In this document: positions 1-8,719 of the stretch, in pieces
Layout of the letters: each line of letters begins with the position of its first letter
How positions within the stretch are numbered: position 1 is the stretch's first letter
NCBI RefSeq assembly: GCF_946480305.1
Contig: NZ_CAMLJQ010000023.1
Span: forward strand, 1-58,686
From: an uncultured Caldimonas sp.
Lineage (GTDB): Bacteria; Pseudomonadota; Gammaproteobacteria; Burkholderiales; Burkholderiaceae
DNA length: 58,686 nucleotides
Direction: 5' to 3'
The notes under the pieces: model-generated
Seen by the model: only the letters and a program-made list of their open reading frames with translations
What the model was told of the DNA's origin: nothing
The model's database searches: none
Program-made: the position numbers and the translations under genes

Positions 1-109
1 AGCGCGTCGTTGGGCTCCTCGCCCAGGCGGCCAGCCTGGGCAGCGTCGCCCGCCTCGCTCTGCGCCCTGGCAGGCTCGCTCGCACAGCCCTCCGTAGTGT
101 CAACAGGCC

Positions 110-850
110 CTAGCCCGCCACCGGGCCCTGGAATCCGCCCTGGCGGAAGGTGAGCACCAGCGTGTCGCGGCAACCGCCGTCGGCCACAGGCTGGATCGGC
201 GTGGTTTCGTGGATCACGCGCTCGTCGTCGAGCAGCAGCAGCGTCCACGGCTGCGTCATCGTGAAACGGATGCCGTGCGGGCCGCGTGCCTCGAACACGC
301 GCGATTCGCCACCCTTCACGCCCTGTCGGCCGACGAACAGTACCGCGACGAAGTCCACGCCGTCCCGGTGAGCGCCCTCGGGCGTGGGCCGGCCGATGCC
401 GTCGGTGGTGTCGATGCGGAACTGGTGTGCCTCGACGTACCAGCGGTCGACCTCCGGCTTTTGCACGCTGCAGCTTCTGGCTATGCGCTGCAGCAGCACG
501 GACCACACGGGTTGCTCGATCACCGCCGGCTCGATCGGGTCGAACCAGCGCTCCAGCCCCCCGTGCAGCGCGTTGTATTCGACCGGCTGCCAGTGTGCGC
601 GGTGCGGTACCTCGCTCAACTCGGCACCGGCTGCGATGAAGCACGAATGGCGGCGGCGGCGATAGCGCCCGCCGTCGCGCAGGTAGGTGTCCGGGGGCAA
701 GCGGTCCCACGACGCACGCAGCGATTCGAGCGTGGGCAGGTCGGTGGGCAGCCACTCGCACAGCGCTGCAGCACCGATCACCGCGTAGCCCTCGTCCTTC
801 AGGCAGGTGTCGAGATCGGCGCGGTCCGTGAAGGGCGGCGGCAGGGTCAT
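110..850 (-). CDS. 2OG-Fe(II) dioxygenase family protein (2OG-Fe_Oxy_2 type)
   Basis: This 246-residue protein looks like the bacterial 2OG-Fe dioxygenase family PF10014, iron- and 2-oxoglutarate-dependent enzymes some of which hydroxylate free amino acids. The expected metal facial triad is visible as H161-x-D163 (in EGAHRDGVDF) and H214 (in RVIHETTP). An arginine near residue 228 (CRDTLVLTF) is suited to binding the 2-oxoglutarate carboxylate. The reading frame stays open far upstream, but homology begins at MTLPPPF, so I place the start at the ATG at 850. The substrate cannot be told from sequence. It is followed on the same strand by nothing recognisable, because the window begins 109 bases beyond the stop. 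Confidence 0.8.
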   Translation of the reverse strand: MTLPPPFTDRADLDTCLKDEGYAVIGAAALCEWLPTDLPTLESLRASWDRLPPDTYLRDGGRYRRRRHSCFIAAGAELSEVPHRAHWQPVEYNALHGGLERWFDPIEPAVIEQPVWSVLLQRIARSCSVQKPEVDRWYVEAHQFRIDTTDGIGRPTPEGAHRDGVDFVAVLFVGRQGVKGGESRVFEARGPHGIRFTMTQPWTLLLLDDERVIHETTPIQPVADGGCRDTLVLTFRQGGFQGPVAG

Positions 851-965
851 GGCAACGACTCGCGAGTGGCAGGATGTACCCGCACTGTAACAAGGCGCGA
901 CCTCGACGTGCAGCGTCACGACCAGCGGGCGCGCCGCGCGGGCGAGCGGCAGCGCCCGGCCCGGC

Positions 966-1199
966 TCAATCGGCAACAGCGCGTGCTGCGGCGACGCGGA
1001 CGCGCGCGCCATGAACGGCCACGACCTGGCCCGCACGCACCTTGCAGCTCTTGCGCAACTCGTCCTGCCCGTCCACCTGCACCTTGCCGGCAGCCACCAT
1101 GGCCTTGGCTTCTCCGCCGCTGTCGGCCAGGCCGGTGGCCTTGAGCAGGCGGTCGAGCGTGATGAACTCGCCGCGGAGTTCGAAATCGATGATGAGCAT
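966..1199 (-). CDS. S4-domain RNA-binding protein (YbcJ-like)
   Basis: A 77-residue stand-alone S4 domain resembling E. coli YbcJ. It carries the S4 features F-I-T-L-D-R-L-L-K, the G-G-E-A-K turn and the VQVDGQ strand, and ends in a short basic tail. Proteins of this size are thought to bind structured RNA. The start chosen is MLIIDFEL at 1199; an upstream in-frame ATG at 1238 would add 13 residues unlike the family. It lies between the dioxygenase-like gene and a solute-binding protein gene on the same strand. Confidence 0.8.
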   Translation of the reverse strand: MLIIDFELRGEFITLDRLLKATGLADSGGEAKAMVAAGKVQVDGQDELRKSCKVRAGQVVAVHGARVRVAAARAVAD

Positions 1200-1264
1200 G
1201 GGCTTTTCGAAAGGGGCCGCACCGCGGCAAACGGCCATTGTGCCGCCGGACGGCCCCGTTGCCC

Positions 1265-2401
1265 TCACTGCACGATCTTGCCGCCGTCTCCGATGATGGC
1301 GAAGTCCACGTAGCGCGACCCGGTCCGGGCGGCCTGCGTGAAGTCCAGGCGGTATCCGCCCACGTCCAGCTCGCTGCTCGACTCGAGCGTGGCCGTCACC
1401 GCATCGGCTGCCAGGCGCGGCGCCTTCTCCAGCGCCTTCACCAGCGCCTTGGCGGCGATGAAACCCTCCATCGAACGCGCCGAAAGATTGGGATCCTGCG
1501 AGGTGTTGCGCAGGCGCAGGTACTCGCGAACCACTTCGCGGTCGGTCTTGGTGGCCAGCGGCAGCACGACCGAGAAGGCGTACCCTCGCGCGCGCTCGGG
1601 GCCCAGCTTCTTCAGCACCGACTCGGTGTCGATGATCGACAGGCCGTACATCGTGGCCGGGCCGCCGGCTTCGCCGTACTGGCGCACGAACTCGATGGCG
1701 GCGGCGGTCGTGGCCCCGAGAAAGATCACCTGCGGGCCCGCTTTCAGCATGTTGGCCACGGTGGCGCCGACATCCGTCGTGTTGCGCGGGTAGCCCGCGC
1801 GAGACACCAGCGTGATGCCGTGCTCGCGCGCGGCCTTGTCCGCGCCTGCCAGCACGTCGTGCCCCAGACCATCGTCCTGGTAGACCACGCCCACCCGCTT
1901 GAGGCCCAGTTGCGACAACTGGCTGAACAACCGCCCGATTTCATCGTGGTAGCTCGCCTTCACCACGTGCAGCCCGCGCGACGATGCAACCGTGGCCGCG
2001 CCCGAGACCGCACCCACCATCGACACCTTGGTCTTTTCGAGCACGCCGTCGCGCGCCAGCACCTCCAGGTTGGTCGTGCCGACCGTGCCGATCAGCGCCA
2101 CCGGCGACTCGGTGGCGATCAGCTCCTTCACGAGGCGCACGGTGTCATCGGGCTTCTGCGCATCGTCGCGCGTGACGAGGCGGATGCGTTGGCCCTTCAC
2201 ACCGCCGCGGGCGTTGACCGCGTCGAAGTACAGCTTCGCTCCGGCGTGGATGGCACGGCCGGTCACTGCCTGGGGTCCGCTGAAGGGCGCCACCTGGCCC
2301 ACCACGACGTCCGCGTACACCCAGGACGCGCTCGTCGCGGCCAGGGCGCCGAGCAGAATGGCACGCAGGCCTCGGCCTGCGATCGAAAGACGGGTTCGCA
2401 T
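1265..2401 (-). CDS. ABC transporter substrate-binding protein (Peripla_BP_6, LivJ-like)
   Basis: A 378-residue periplasmic binding protein of the branched-chain amino acid/amide type. Residues 1-30 form a signal peptide (basic MRTRLSIAGRGLR, a hydrophobic stretch, then YA|DVVVG). The mature part has the typical opening VGQVAPFSGPQAVTG and the LIGTVGTTN and VGVVYQDDGLG strands of a periplasmic-binding fold. I chose the start at 2401 because it gives a clean signal peptide; the frame is open upstream. No permease or ATPase gene lies next to it, so it is an orphan that may deliver to a transporter encoded elsewhere or act as a sensory binding protein. Confidence 0.85.
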   Translation of the reverse strand: MRTRLSIAGRGLRAILLGALAATSASWVYADVVVGQVAPFSGPQAVTGRAIHAGAKLYFDAVNARGGVKGQRIRLVTRDDAQKPDDTVRLVKELIATESPVALIGTVGTTNLEVLARDGVLEKTKVSMVGAVSGAATVASSRGLHVVKASYHDEIGRLFSQLSQLGLKRVGVVYQDDGLGHDVLAGADKAAREHGITLVSRAGYPRNTTDVGATVANMLKAGPQVIFLGATTAAAIEFVRQYGEAGGPATMYGLSIIDTESVLKKLGPERARGYAFSVVLPLATKTDREVVREYLRLRNTSQDPNLSARSMEGFIAAKALVKALEKAPRLAADAVTATLESSSELDVGGYRLDFTQAARTGSRYVDFAIIGDGGKIVQ

Positions 2402-2672
2402 GGAATGCTCGTTGTCTGTTTGAATGAGGGGCGCGATTCTAGGAAGCGACCATGGCCACAACGACGCATAGCGCTTAAAGCCCGCTGAACAGCCTCGAAC
2501 GCAGCGCACGAGCGCGCAGCAGTCGTGACGGGTGTCACAGGCTGCAGCGAGGGCCGGCCGTGGTCAGGCAGGCAACACTTCGACACCGCTGCCAGTACGA
2601 TTGGCCCATGATTTGCTCGTTGCGAAGTATCAGCAACAGGGCGCAGACGAAAGCACCGATGGAGAAGTTCGC

Positions 2673-3584
2673 ATGACCCCCACCGCCGAGCCGACCCGGC
2701 CGCTGCGCATCGGCATCTCGGCGCGGTTGATGTACCACGTGCCGCCTGAACTCGGCTTCCGGAACAAGACGCTGCAATACCTCGAGCAGTCGTTGGCGCA
2801 CTGGATCATGGAGCACGGCGCGGTCGCGTTCATGATCCCCGCCGTCGCAGAAGACAGCCGGCGCGCGGCACGTCACCTCTCGGTGTTCGACTACGTGAAC
2901 GAACTGGACGGGCTGGTGCTGCAAGGCGGCGCGGACGTGGCGCCGCAGACCTACGGCGAGGAGCCGCTCGACCCGCGCTGGGCCGGCGACCCGGTGCGCG
3001 ACCGCTACGAGCTCGCGCTGCTGCGTGCCTTCCTGCAGCAGCAGAAACCGGTGATCGGCGTGTGCCGCGGCTGCCAGTTGCTCAACGTGGCCTTCGGCGG
3101 CACCCTCTACCAGGACGTGCAGACGCAATGCTCGGCCGCACACCCTCACGTCGACCCCGAGCTGTACGACCAGCTGGAACACGAGGTCACGTTCCTTCAG
3201 AACAGCCAGCTCGCGAAGCTCTACCCCAAGGGCTCGCGCATCCGGGTCAACAGCATCCACCACCAGGCGGTGCACAAGCTCGGCCGCCAGATCGAGGTGG
3301 AGGCCATTTCCACCGGCGACGGCATCGTCGAGGCGATCCGCTGGACGGGCGACGGTTACGCCCGCGGCGTGCAGTGGCACCCCGAGTTCCACCACGGGCG
3401 CAGCGCGCTCGCCGACAGCTCGCCGATCATGCTCGACTTCCTGACCGAGGCCCGCGAAGCGGCACTCGATCGACTGAGCGACGAGGACTGCGCGGACCGC
3501 CGCGTCCCGCGCCCGCCCGTGCAGGCCAGCGCCGAAGCACCGAGCGATGCGCGAAGGGACACGAAGGCGCCCGCGAAAGCCTGA
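2673..3584 (+). CDS. Class I glutamine amidotransferase (gamma-glutamyl-GABA hydrolase family, peptidase C26)
   Basis: A 303-residue cytoplasmic amidohydrolase of the PuuD-like peptidase C26 family. The nucleophile is C131 in GVCRGCQLLN, and the partner His/Glu are H236 and E238 in QWHPEFH. The oxyanion strand GLVLQGGADV is also present. Members hydrolyse gamma-glutamyl amide bonds, for example gamma-glutamyl-GABA in putrescine breakdown. There are no put/puu genes next to it, so the substrate is open. A GGAG sequence eight bases before the ATG at 2673 supports this start. The C-terminal 40 residues are charged and alanine/proline-rich, beyond the catalytic core. Confidence 0.85.
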   Translation: MTPTAEPTRPLRIGISARLMYHVPPELGFRNKTLQYLEQSLAHWIMEHGAVAFMIPAVAEDSRRAARHLSVFDYVNELDGLVLQGGADVAPQTYGEEPLDPRWAGDPVRDRYELALLRAFLQQQKPVIGVCRGCQLLNVAFGGTLYQDVQTQCSAAHPHVDPELYDQLEHEVTFLQNSQLAKLYPKGSRIRVNSIHHQAVHKLGRQIEVEAISTGDGIVEAIRWTGDGYARGVQWHPEFHHGRSALADSSPIMLDFLTEAREAALDRLSDEDCADRRVPRPPVQASAEAPSDARRDTKAPAKA

Positions 3585-3668
3585 GGCACGGCAGGTGCGA
3601 GCAGCGCCCCCGCAATGCCCGGCTACACTGGCGCGCACTCTCACCACCCGAAAGTCCTGCCGAACGCC

Positions 3669-4454
3669 ATGGATGCCGCCCCGCCCGGGTCCTCGATGCC
3701 ATCAGCGCTGCAGGACGCTCTGGCGGAGGTCGATCGCCTGCGCGAGGGCATCCGTGAGCGGGACGAGCTGCTCGCCATCGCCTCGCACGAGTTGCGCAAT
3801 CCGCTGCACGTGCTGACCTTGCAGGTCGCGGCGGCCCGGCTGGCCGCGCAGGCGCGCGGGCAACCCGAAATCGCTACCCGCCTGGTCAAGGCTGAAGGTC
3901 TGCTGGCGCGTTATGCCGAACGCCTGGGCGTGCTGCTGGACCTCAGCCGCCTGAATGCCAAGGCCTACCCGCTGCGCCCACGCAGCGTCGATCTCGCGGC
4001 CACGCTGCGGCAACTGGTCGAGTCGATGCGCCCGGAGGGGCAATACCACCACGTCGCGTTGCACTTCGAGGGCCCGCCGCACTGCATGGCCGTGACCGAT
4101 CCGTTGCCGCTGGAACAGGTGATCGGCAACCTGCTGACCAACGCGTTCAAGCATTCGGGCTGCAACGAGGCCAGCCTCACCCTCGAAGCCTGCGACAGCG
4201 CATGGGTCGAGATCCGCGTCAGCGACAACGGCCGAGGCATCGCCGAGTCAGACCAGGACCGCATCTTCGGCAAGTTCAGCGTCGGCCGCGACCCGGCCCG
4301 CGGCACCGGCTCCGGGCTGGGGCTGTGGATCGTGCGGCAGTTGGTCGACGTACTCGGCGCTAACATTTCGCTTTCCAGTCGGCCCGGCGCCGGCTGCGTG
4401 TTCACCCTGCGGCTCCCTCGCGAGCGTGCAGGCAGCGTCACGGAGCCCACTTGA
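3669..4454 (+). CDS. Soluble sensor histidine kinase
   Basis: A 261-residue histidine kinase without transmembrane or obvious sensor domain. After a short coiled-coil lead (residues 12-34) comes the phosphoacceptor H40 in ASHELRNPL, then the N box (NLLTNAFKHS, around 154-163), G1 (DNGRGI, 186-191) and G2 (GTGSGLGLW, 212-220). All ATP-binding elements are intact. The start at 3669 is the ATG that trims a non-conserved lead; an upstream in-frame start at 3615 is possible. It is the first gene of a tight set: 16 bases after its stop the KaiC-like gene starts, then a receiver gene. The three probably form one pathway. Confidence 0.85.
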   Translation: MDAAPPGSSMPSALQDALAEVDRLREGIRERDELLAIASHELRNPLHVLTLQVAAARLAAQARGQPEIATRLVKAEGLLARYAERLGVLLDLSRLNAKAYPLRPRSVDLAATLRQLVESMRPEGQYHHVALHFEGPPHCMAVTDPLPLEQVIGNLLTNAFKHSGCNEASLTLEACDSAWVEIRVSDNGRGIAESDQDRIFGKFSVGRDPARGTGSGLGLWIVRQLVDVLGANISLSSRPGAGCVFTLRLPRERAGSVTEPT

Positions 4455-4470
4455 CACCAGACCTCCCCCG

Positions 4471-5964
4471 ATGAGCGCGACACCGCCCAACGTTCTCGCA
4501 CTGGAGCGAGTGCCAAGCCGCATTCCCGGCCTCGACGTCCTGCTTGGCGGAGGGTTCTTCCGCTCCGGCGTCTACATCGTCCAAGGCCACCCCGGCAGCG
4601 GCAAGACCATCCTGGCCAACCAGCTCTGCTACAGCCACGTCGCCAATGGCGGCCGTGCCGTCTACGTCACGCTGTTGGCGGAGTCGCACGCACGCATGCT
4701 GCAGCACATCCGGGGCTTGAGCTTCTTCGATGAATCGGTGATCCCGAACGGGCTGTCCTACATCAGCGCCTTCCACGACCTCGAATCCGAAGGACTGAAA
4801 GGCCTGATGAGCGTGCTGCGCCGCGAGATGCGGGCCCGCAACGTGAGCGTGCTGATCCTCGACGGCCTGGTGGCCGCCGCCGAAGCGGCGGAGACCGACC
4901 GTGCGTTGAAGAAGTTCATCCACGAGGTGCAGACCAGCGCGGTGTTCCACGGCTGCACAGTCTTCCTGCTCACCAGCGGCGGCCTGCAGCGGGTGAACGC
5001 CGAGCACACGATGGTCGACGGGCTGATCGAACTTGAAGACCGGGTGTTCGACGCGCGTGCCGAGCGGACCATCCAGGTGCGCAAGTTTCGCGGTGCCGGG
5101 GCGCTACGCGGCAAGCACGGGTTTCGCATCACCGACGACGGGCTGGAGGTGTTTCCCCGCATCGAAGCACTGTACGGGCAGCCGGCCGAACCTTCAGGAA
5201 ACGACGGCGTGCTGACCACCGGTGTCGACACGCTCGATGCGCTGCTCGCCGAGCGCGGACTGCCCAGGGCCAGCGCGAGCGTCGTGATCGGCTCTACCGG
5301 CACCGGCAAGACCACGCTCGCGCTGCATTACCTGTCGCGTTCGACGGCCGACGAGCCGGGCCTCATGTTCGGGTTCTTCGAGTCGCCCACGCGCCTGCGC
5401 ATGAAGGCGGCGCGGCTGGGCCTCGATCTGGCACAGCTCGAAGCGGCTGGCGCCTTGACCTTCATGTGGCATCCGCAGGGGGAATACGTGCTCGACGAGC
5501 TCGCGCACCGGCTGCTGGCCGTGGTGCGCGAGCGCGGCATCCGCCGGCTGGCGATCGACGGGCTGTCCGGCTTCTTCGAGGCCACCATCTACCCCGAGCG
5601 CACCGGGCGCTTCTTCTCGTGCCTCGTCAACGAGCTGCGGCGCCTGGGCGTCACGGTATTCATGACGCTCGAGACGCGGGACGTGGTGTCCAGCGTGGTG
5701 AGCACGCCCTTCGGCGTGTCGGCCTTCGTCGACAACCTGCTGTACCTGCGGTTCGTCGAGCACAAGGGCACGGTCAAGCGGCTGCTCACGATCACGAAGA
5801 TGCGCGATACGGACTTCGACCCGGGCCTGCACGAGGCGGTCATCACCCCCGCGGGCATGAAGATCGCTGGCCGCTACACGGCGGATGGCGATGTCATTCC
5901 CTCGGCGAGCCCCATACCGGGTGCGCCCCATACCCCCGCTGACCCGACGGGCTCGCACACGTAA
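4471..5964 (+). CDS. KaiC-like double RecA-fold ATPase
   Basis: A 497-residue protein with two KaiC/RadA-type ATPase domains. Domain 1 has Walker A GHPGSGKT at 39-46 and a Walker B-like strand VSVLILDGL at 125-133. Domain 2 has Walker A GSTGTGKT at 274-281 and RRLAIDGLSGFF as the second Walker B region. This matches the doubled layout of cyanobacterial KaiC, but the linker and C-terminal tail differ and no kaiA or kaiB is present. Many bacteria carry KaiC-like ATPases beside histidine kinases and receivers, where they act in signalling rather than clocks. The start is the ATG at 4471, after the upstream kinase stop; the receiver gene follows six bases after this stop. Confidence 0.85.
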   Translation: MSATPPNVLALERVPSRIPGLDVLLGGGFFRSGVYIVQGHPGSGKTILANQLCYSHVANGGRAVYVTLLAESHARMLQHIRGLSFFDESVIPNGLSYISAFHDLESEGLKGLMSVLRREMRARNVSVLILDGLVAAAEAAETDRALKKFIHEVQTSAVFHGCTVFLLTSGGLQRVNAEHTMVDGLIELEDRVFDARAERTIQVRKFRGAGALRGKHGFRITDDGLEVFPRIEALYGQPAEPSGNDGVLTTGVDTLDALLAERGLPRASASVVIGSTGTGKTTLALHYLSRSTADEPGLMFGFFESPTRLRMKAARLGLDLAQLEAAGALTFMWHPQGEYVLDELAHRLLAVVRERGIRRLAIDGLSGFFEATIYPERTGRFFSCLVNELRRLGVTVFMTLETRDVVSSVVSTPFGVSAFVDNLLYLRFVEHKGTVKRLLTITKMRDTDFDPGLHEAVITPAGMKIAGRYTADGDVIPSASPIPGAPHTPADPTGSHT

Positions 5965-5970
5965 CAGAGT

Positions 5971-6339
5971 TTGCAGTTGAAGACCATCCTTGTCGTCGAT
6001 GACGAGCTGGCCAACGCGGAAGTGCTCAGCCTGATCCTGCAGGATGAGGGCTACCGGGTCTATTGCGCATCCAACGGGCGGCAGGGCCTGGACAAGGTGT
6101 CCGAGGTGCGGCCGGACCTCGTCATCCTCGACTTCATGATGCCGGTCATGAACGGGGCGGAGATGGGCCGCGCGTTGCGCGCCTCGCCCGACACCCGGCA
6201 CATCCGCATCGTCATGAACAGCAGCCTGCAGGAAGACGCGGTGCAGGCGCACTTCGACGGCTACGACGCCTTCCTGCGCAAGCCGTACAACATCGAGGCC
6301 GCATTGCAGGTCATCGCGCAGCTGCTCGCCGTCACCTAG
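5971..6339 (+). CDS. Stand-alone response regulator receiver (CheY-like)
   Basis: A 122-residue single receiver domain. The acidic pair is D10/D11 (LVVDDE), the phosphoacceptor is D54 (VILDFMMP) and the conserved lysine is K104 (FLRKPYN). There is no output domain, so it probably passes phosphate on or binds a partner such as the neighbouring KaiC-like ATPase. The start appears to be TTG, at 5971 or at 5977; no ATG is available in a sensible place. It lies six bases after the KaiC-like gene and is the last gene of that operon. Confidence 0.88.
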   Translation: MQLKTILVVDDELANAEVLSLILQDEGYRVYCASNGRQGLDKVSEVRPDLVILDFMMPVMNGAEMGRALRASPDTRHIRIVMNSSLQEDAVQAHFDGYDAFLRKPYNIEAALQVIAQLLAVT

Positions 6340-6402
6340 GTGACGGCCGCCCGCCGGCGGCTATGGTCTGATGCGGCCGACTTGCCAGCCGGAAGGACAC
6401 CC

Positions 6403-7443
6403 ATGACCACGACCACTGCCGCCATCAACCACCAGGTCCGCCTTGCATCCCGCCCCGTGGGCGAGCCGACGCGCGAGAACTGGAGCTACACCGAAGAAGC
6501 CGTGCCACCGGCCGCCGACGGCGCAGTGGTCGTCAAGACGCTCTACCTCTCGCTCGACCCCGCCATGCGCGGCTGGATGAACGAAGGCAAGTCGTACATC
6601 CCGCCGGTCGGCATCGGCGAAGTGATGCGCGCCGGCGGCGTGGGTCGGGTGGTGGCCTCCCGCAACCCGCAATTCGCCGTGGGCGACCACGTGATGGGCA
6701 GCCTGGGCGTGCAGGAGTACGCCGTCATCGCGCAGGACCAGATCAAGCGCGCCGGGCTCACGCGCATCGACCTGCGTGCCGGCACCGCCACGCAATGGCT
6801 CAACGTGCTCGGCATGCCGGGCATGACGGGCTACTTCGGCCTGATGGACGTGGGTCAGCCGAAGGCCGGTGAAACGGTCGTGGTGTCCGGCGCCGCGGGC
6901 GCGGTGGGCCAGACGGTCGGCCAGCTGGCGAAGATCAAGGGATGCCGGGTGGTCGGCATTGCCGGGGGCACCGCGAAATGCGACTGGGTCGTCAACGAAT
7001 TGGGCTTCGATGCCTGCATCGACTACAAGGCCGGTGCCGTGAAGGACGGCCTCAAGCAGCATTGCCCCAGCGGGGTCGACATCTACTTCGACAACGTCGG
7101 CGGCGAGATCCTCGACACGGTGCTCACGCGCATCAACCGCAAGGCGCGCATCATCATCTGCGGTGCGATCTCGCAGTACAACAACACGACGGCCGTGCAA
7201 GGCCCGAAGAACTACCTGTCGCTGCTGGTGAACCGCGCCCGGATGGAGGGCATCGTGGTGTTCGACTACGCCGATCGCTATCACGTCGCGGTGGCCGAAC
7301 TCGCCGGCTACCTGAAGGACGGGCGCATGAAGTCGAAGGAAGACGTGGTCGCCGGTGGCGTGCAGGCCTTCCCAGAGACGCTGCTGAAGCTCTTCACGGG
7401 AGAGAACTTCGGCAAGCTGGTGTTGCAGGTGGCGACGGACTGA
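6403..7443 (+). CDS. curA: NADP-dependent oxidoreductase (CurA / zinc-independent MDR family)
   Basis: A 346-residue medium-chain reductase of the CurA/leukotriene B4 dehydrogenase group, which reduces activated C=C bonds with NADPH. The cofactor motif is VSGAAGAVGQTVGQLA around residues 164-179. No zinc-binding cysteine set is seen, as expected for this subfamily. Other family signatures are YLSLDPAMRGWM near the N-terminus and YFDNVGGEILD. A GGAAGG-like ribosome site (6391-6397) precedes the ATG at 6403. The gene stands alone after the signalling operon. Confidence 0.85.
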   Translation: MTTTTAAINHQVRLASRPVGEPTRENWSYTEEAVPPAADGAVVVKTLYLSLDPAMRGWMNEGKSYIPPVGIGEVMRAGGVGRVVASRNPQFAVGDHVMGSLGVQEYAVIAQDQIKRAGLTRIDLRAGTATQWLNVLGMPGMTGYFGLMDVGQPKAGETVVVSGAAGAVGQTVGQLAKIKGCRVVGIAGGTAKCDWVVNELGFDACIDYKAGAVKDGLKQHCPSGVDIYFDNVGGEILDTVLTRINRKARIIICGAISQYNNTTAVQGPKNYLSLLVNRARMEGIVVFDYADRYHVAVAELAGYLKDGRMKSKEDVVAGGVQAFPETLLKLFTGENFGKLVLQVATD

Positions 7444-7541
7444 ACCCTGGTGCCCCGGGCGCTACACGGGGAGCGAGGCGTCGTCCATCCCACTGCTTGC
7501 CCTGCCGCCCGATATGGCGGAAGGCACGGGCGCCCTATCGC

Positions 7542-7751
7542 TTAGAGAGCGCGGATACGCGAGGCCTGGGGGCCCTTCTGGCCTTGCGTGACTTCGAATT
7601 CCACGCGCTGGTTTTCGGTCAGCGTCTTGAAGCCCGTGCCCTGGATCTCCTTGAAGTGGGCAAACAGGTCCTTGCCGCCGTTGTCAGGGGCGATGAAGCC
7701 AAAGCCCTTGCCTTCGTTGAACCATTTCACGGTGCCGGTTTCGGTTGTCAT
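7542..7751 (-). CDS. Cold-shock domain protein
   Basis: A 69-residue CspA-family nucleic-acid chaperone. RNP1 is GKGFGFIAP (14-22) and RNP2 is DLFAHF (28-33), after the opening TGTVKWFN. The length is normal. The ribosome site AAGGAA lies just before the start. The DNA between this start and the next gene upstream on the same strand (7752-7864) is a leader of a kind cold-shock genes often use for thermoregulation; I see no specific cold-box match. Confidence 0.95.
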   Translation of the reverse strand: MTTETGTVKWFNEGKGFGFIAPDNGGKDLFAHFKEIQGTGFKTLTENQRVEFEVTQGQKGPQASRIRAL

Positions 7752-7864
7752 GTCGTCATTCCTTGTGGAAGTGGAAAAAAAGATGCCCCAGCTCGTGCTG
7801 GTGCGGGTCAGCAGCGCCCGGATCCGGGCACTGAATTCTTGAGAACGTTGCGTGAGGGTGGGCA

Positions 7865-8236
7865 CTAGCGCGGGCCCCGTAGAGCAGACGAGGTCCGGCC
7901 GTCGAGCCATGCAAGGCCCTGGGCGGTGGCATAGCGGGCCGCTTCGTCGCGGGAATCGAAGACGGGCACGAAGCGCAGCACGCGGTCATGCGTGGTGCTG
8001 CCTCGCCCGGAGCGGATCGACACCGAAGCCGCATAACGGCCGCAGTGCGCCTGGCGGGTCAAGGGAGACACAAGGTACTTCCCGACCTGGAGAGGGGTAT
8101 GGATAGGAATCTTTCTAACGCGGCCTCGAGGCGAGGCTTCAGGGTCTATCTGTAGACGCCCGGAGGGCGTGCAAACGGCGGATGAGCTCGATCCGGCGAC
8201 GGCCTGGCAGGGGTGCTCGCTGCGGGCCAGAAGCAA
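7865..8236 (-). CDS. Small conserved protein upstream of the cold-shock gene, start uncertain
   Basis: An open frame whose last roughly 70 codons look like a small conserved family seen in Burkholderiales. The pattern is YLVSPLTRQ, then [18 protein letters not shown] and a closing [20 protein letters not shown], which suggests a compact alpha/beta domain. The first roughly 50 codons, from a TTG at 8236, look unlike protein, so the true start is probably a GTG or TTG further in, near position 8060-8120. It runs in the same direction as the cold-shock gene 113 bases downstream. No function is known to me. Confidence 0.5.
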   Translation of the reverse strand: MLLARSEHPCQAVAGSSSSAVCTPSGRLQIDPEASPRGRVRKIPIHTPLQVGKYLVSPLTRQAHCGRYAASVSIRSGRGSTTHDRVLRFVPVFDSRDEAARYATAQGLAWLDGRTSSALRGPR

Positions 8237-8456
8237 CCAGACTGCAAGGAGGCAAGGCCGTCGATGGTCTGGTGCGGAGGGAGATCAACTCTCGATCTCG
8301 GCGCGGCGGGTGTCTTGCATCCGGAAGGTGCAGTCGTCTGCCGCGAGGAAGTGCGAAGTGTAGCACCGCCGCCTCCGGCTGTATTGCCCCTTCGAGAAAA
8401 CCGTGTATAGCCCGGCAACGCAGTGTTAACGTGGGGCATCACCACCGGAGTCCGCC

Positions 8457-8687
8457 ATGACCACGATCGCTACTCGCATGTCGATCACGACCCTTCGCCG
8501 GGAATCGCTCAAGGACGCGCTGCTGGCCACCGTCGATCTGTTGCGCCGTCGCCGTGCAGCCGAGGTGCCCGAGGGGGATCTCGACGACTACGTCGCGCTG
8601 AACTGGCTGGAGTGGCATGGCGGAAGCCTGCGTCTCACGGTGGTCGGCGACAACGTCTGCAAGCAACTGACGGCGCGATTGGCCTAG
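8457..8687 (+). CDS. Small hypothetical protein
   Basis: A 76-residue protein with a GGAG ribosome site seven bases before the ATG. The first half is basic (TTLRRESLKDALL and LLRRRRAAEV) and is followed by an acidic LDDYVALNWLEWHGG segment. The C-terminal VVGDNVCKQL resembles the end of small winged or helical proteins. I do not recognise the family. The codon pattern fits coding DNA. The 220 bases upstream (8237-8456) hold no gene I can support and probably carry its promoter. Confidence 0.5.
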   Translation: MTTIATRMSITTLRRESLKDALLATVDLLRRRRAAEVPEGDLDDYVALNWLEWHGGSLRLTVVGDNVCKQLTARLA

Positions 8688-8690
8688 GGC

Positions 8691-8712
8691 CTGCCCGCAC
8701 TGCCGCGGGCAG
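8691..8712. other. Inverted repeat between convergent genes
   Basis: CTGCCCGC and GCGGGCAG form a perfect 8-bp stem around a 6-base loop, directly after the small hypothetical gene and before the stop of the convergent protease gene. There is no T-run on either side, so it may slow transcription from both sides but is not a standard terminator. Confidence 0.35.
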
Positions 8713-8719
8713 CACCGCC

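Noticed and set aside
1..109. Possible partial gene at the left end
   Set aside because: Open in some frames but too short and without any recognisable motif to support a call.
851..1222. Upstream extension of the dioxygenase-like frame
   Set aside because: It crosses the S4-domain gene in another frame and has no family similarity; the ATG at 850 fits the family start.
4471..5964. Circadian clock locus
   Set aside because: Only a KaiC-like protein is present; no KaiA or KaiB gene lies nearby, so a clock is not supported.
8139..8445. Small open frames on both strands upstream of the 76-residue gene
   Set aside because: No ribosome sites, biased composition and mutual overlap; treated as intergenic.
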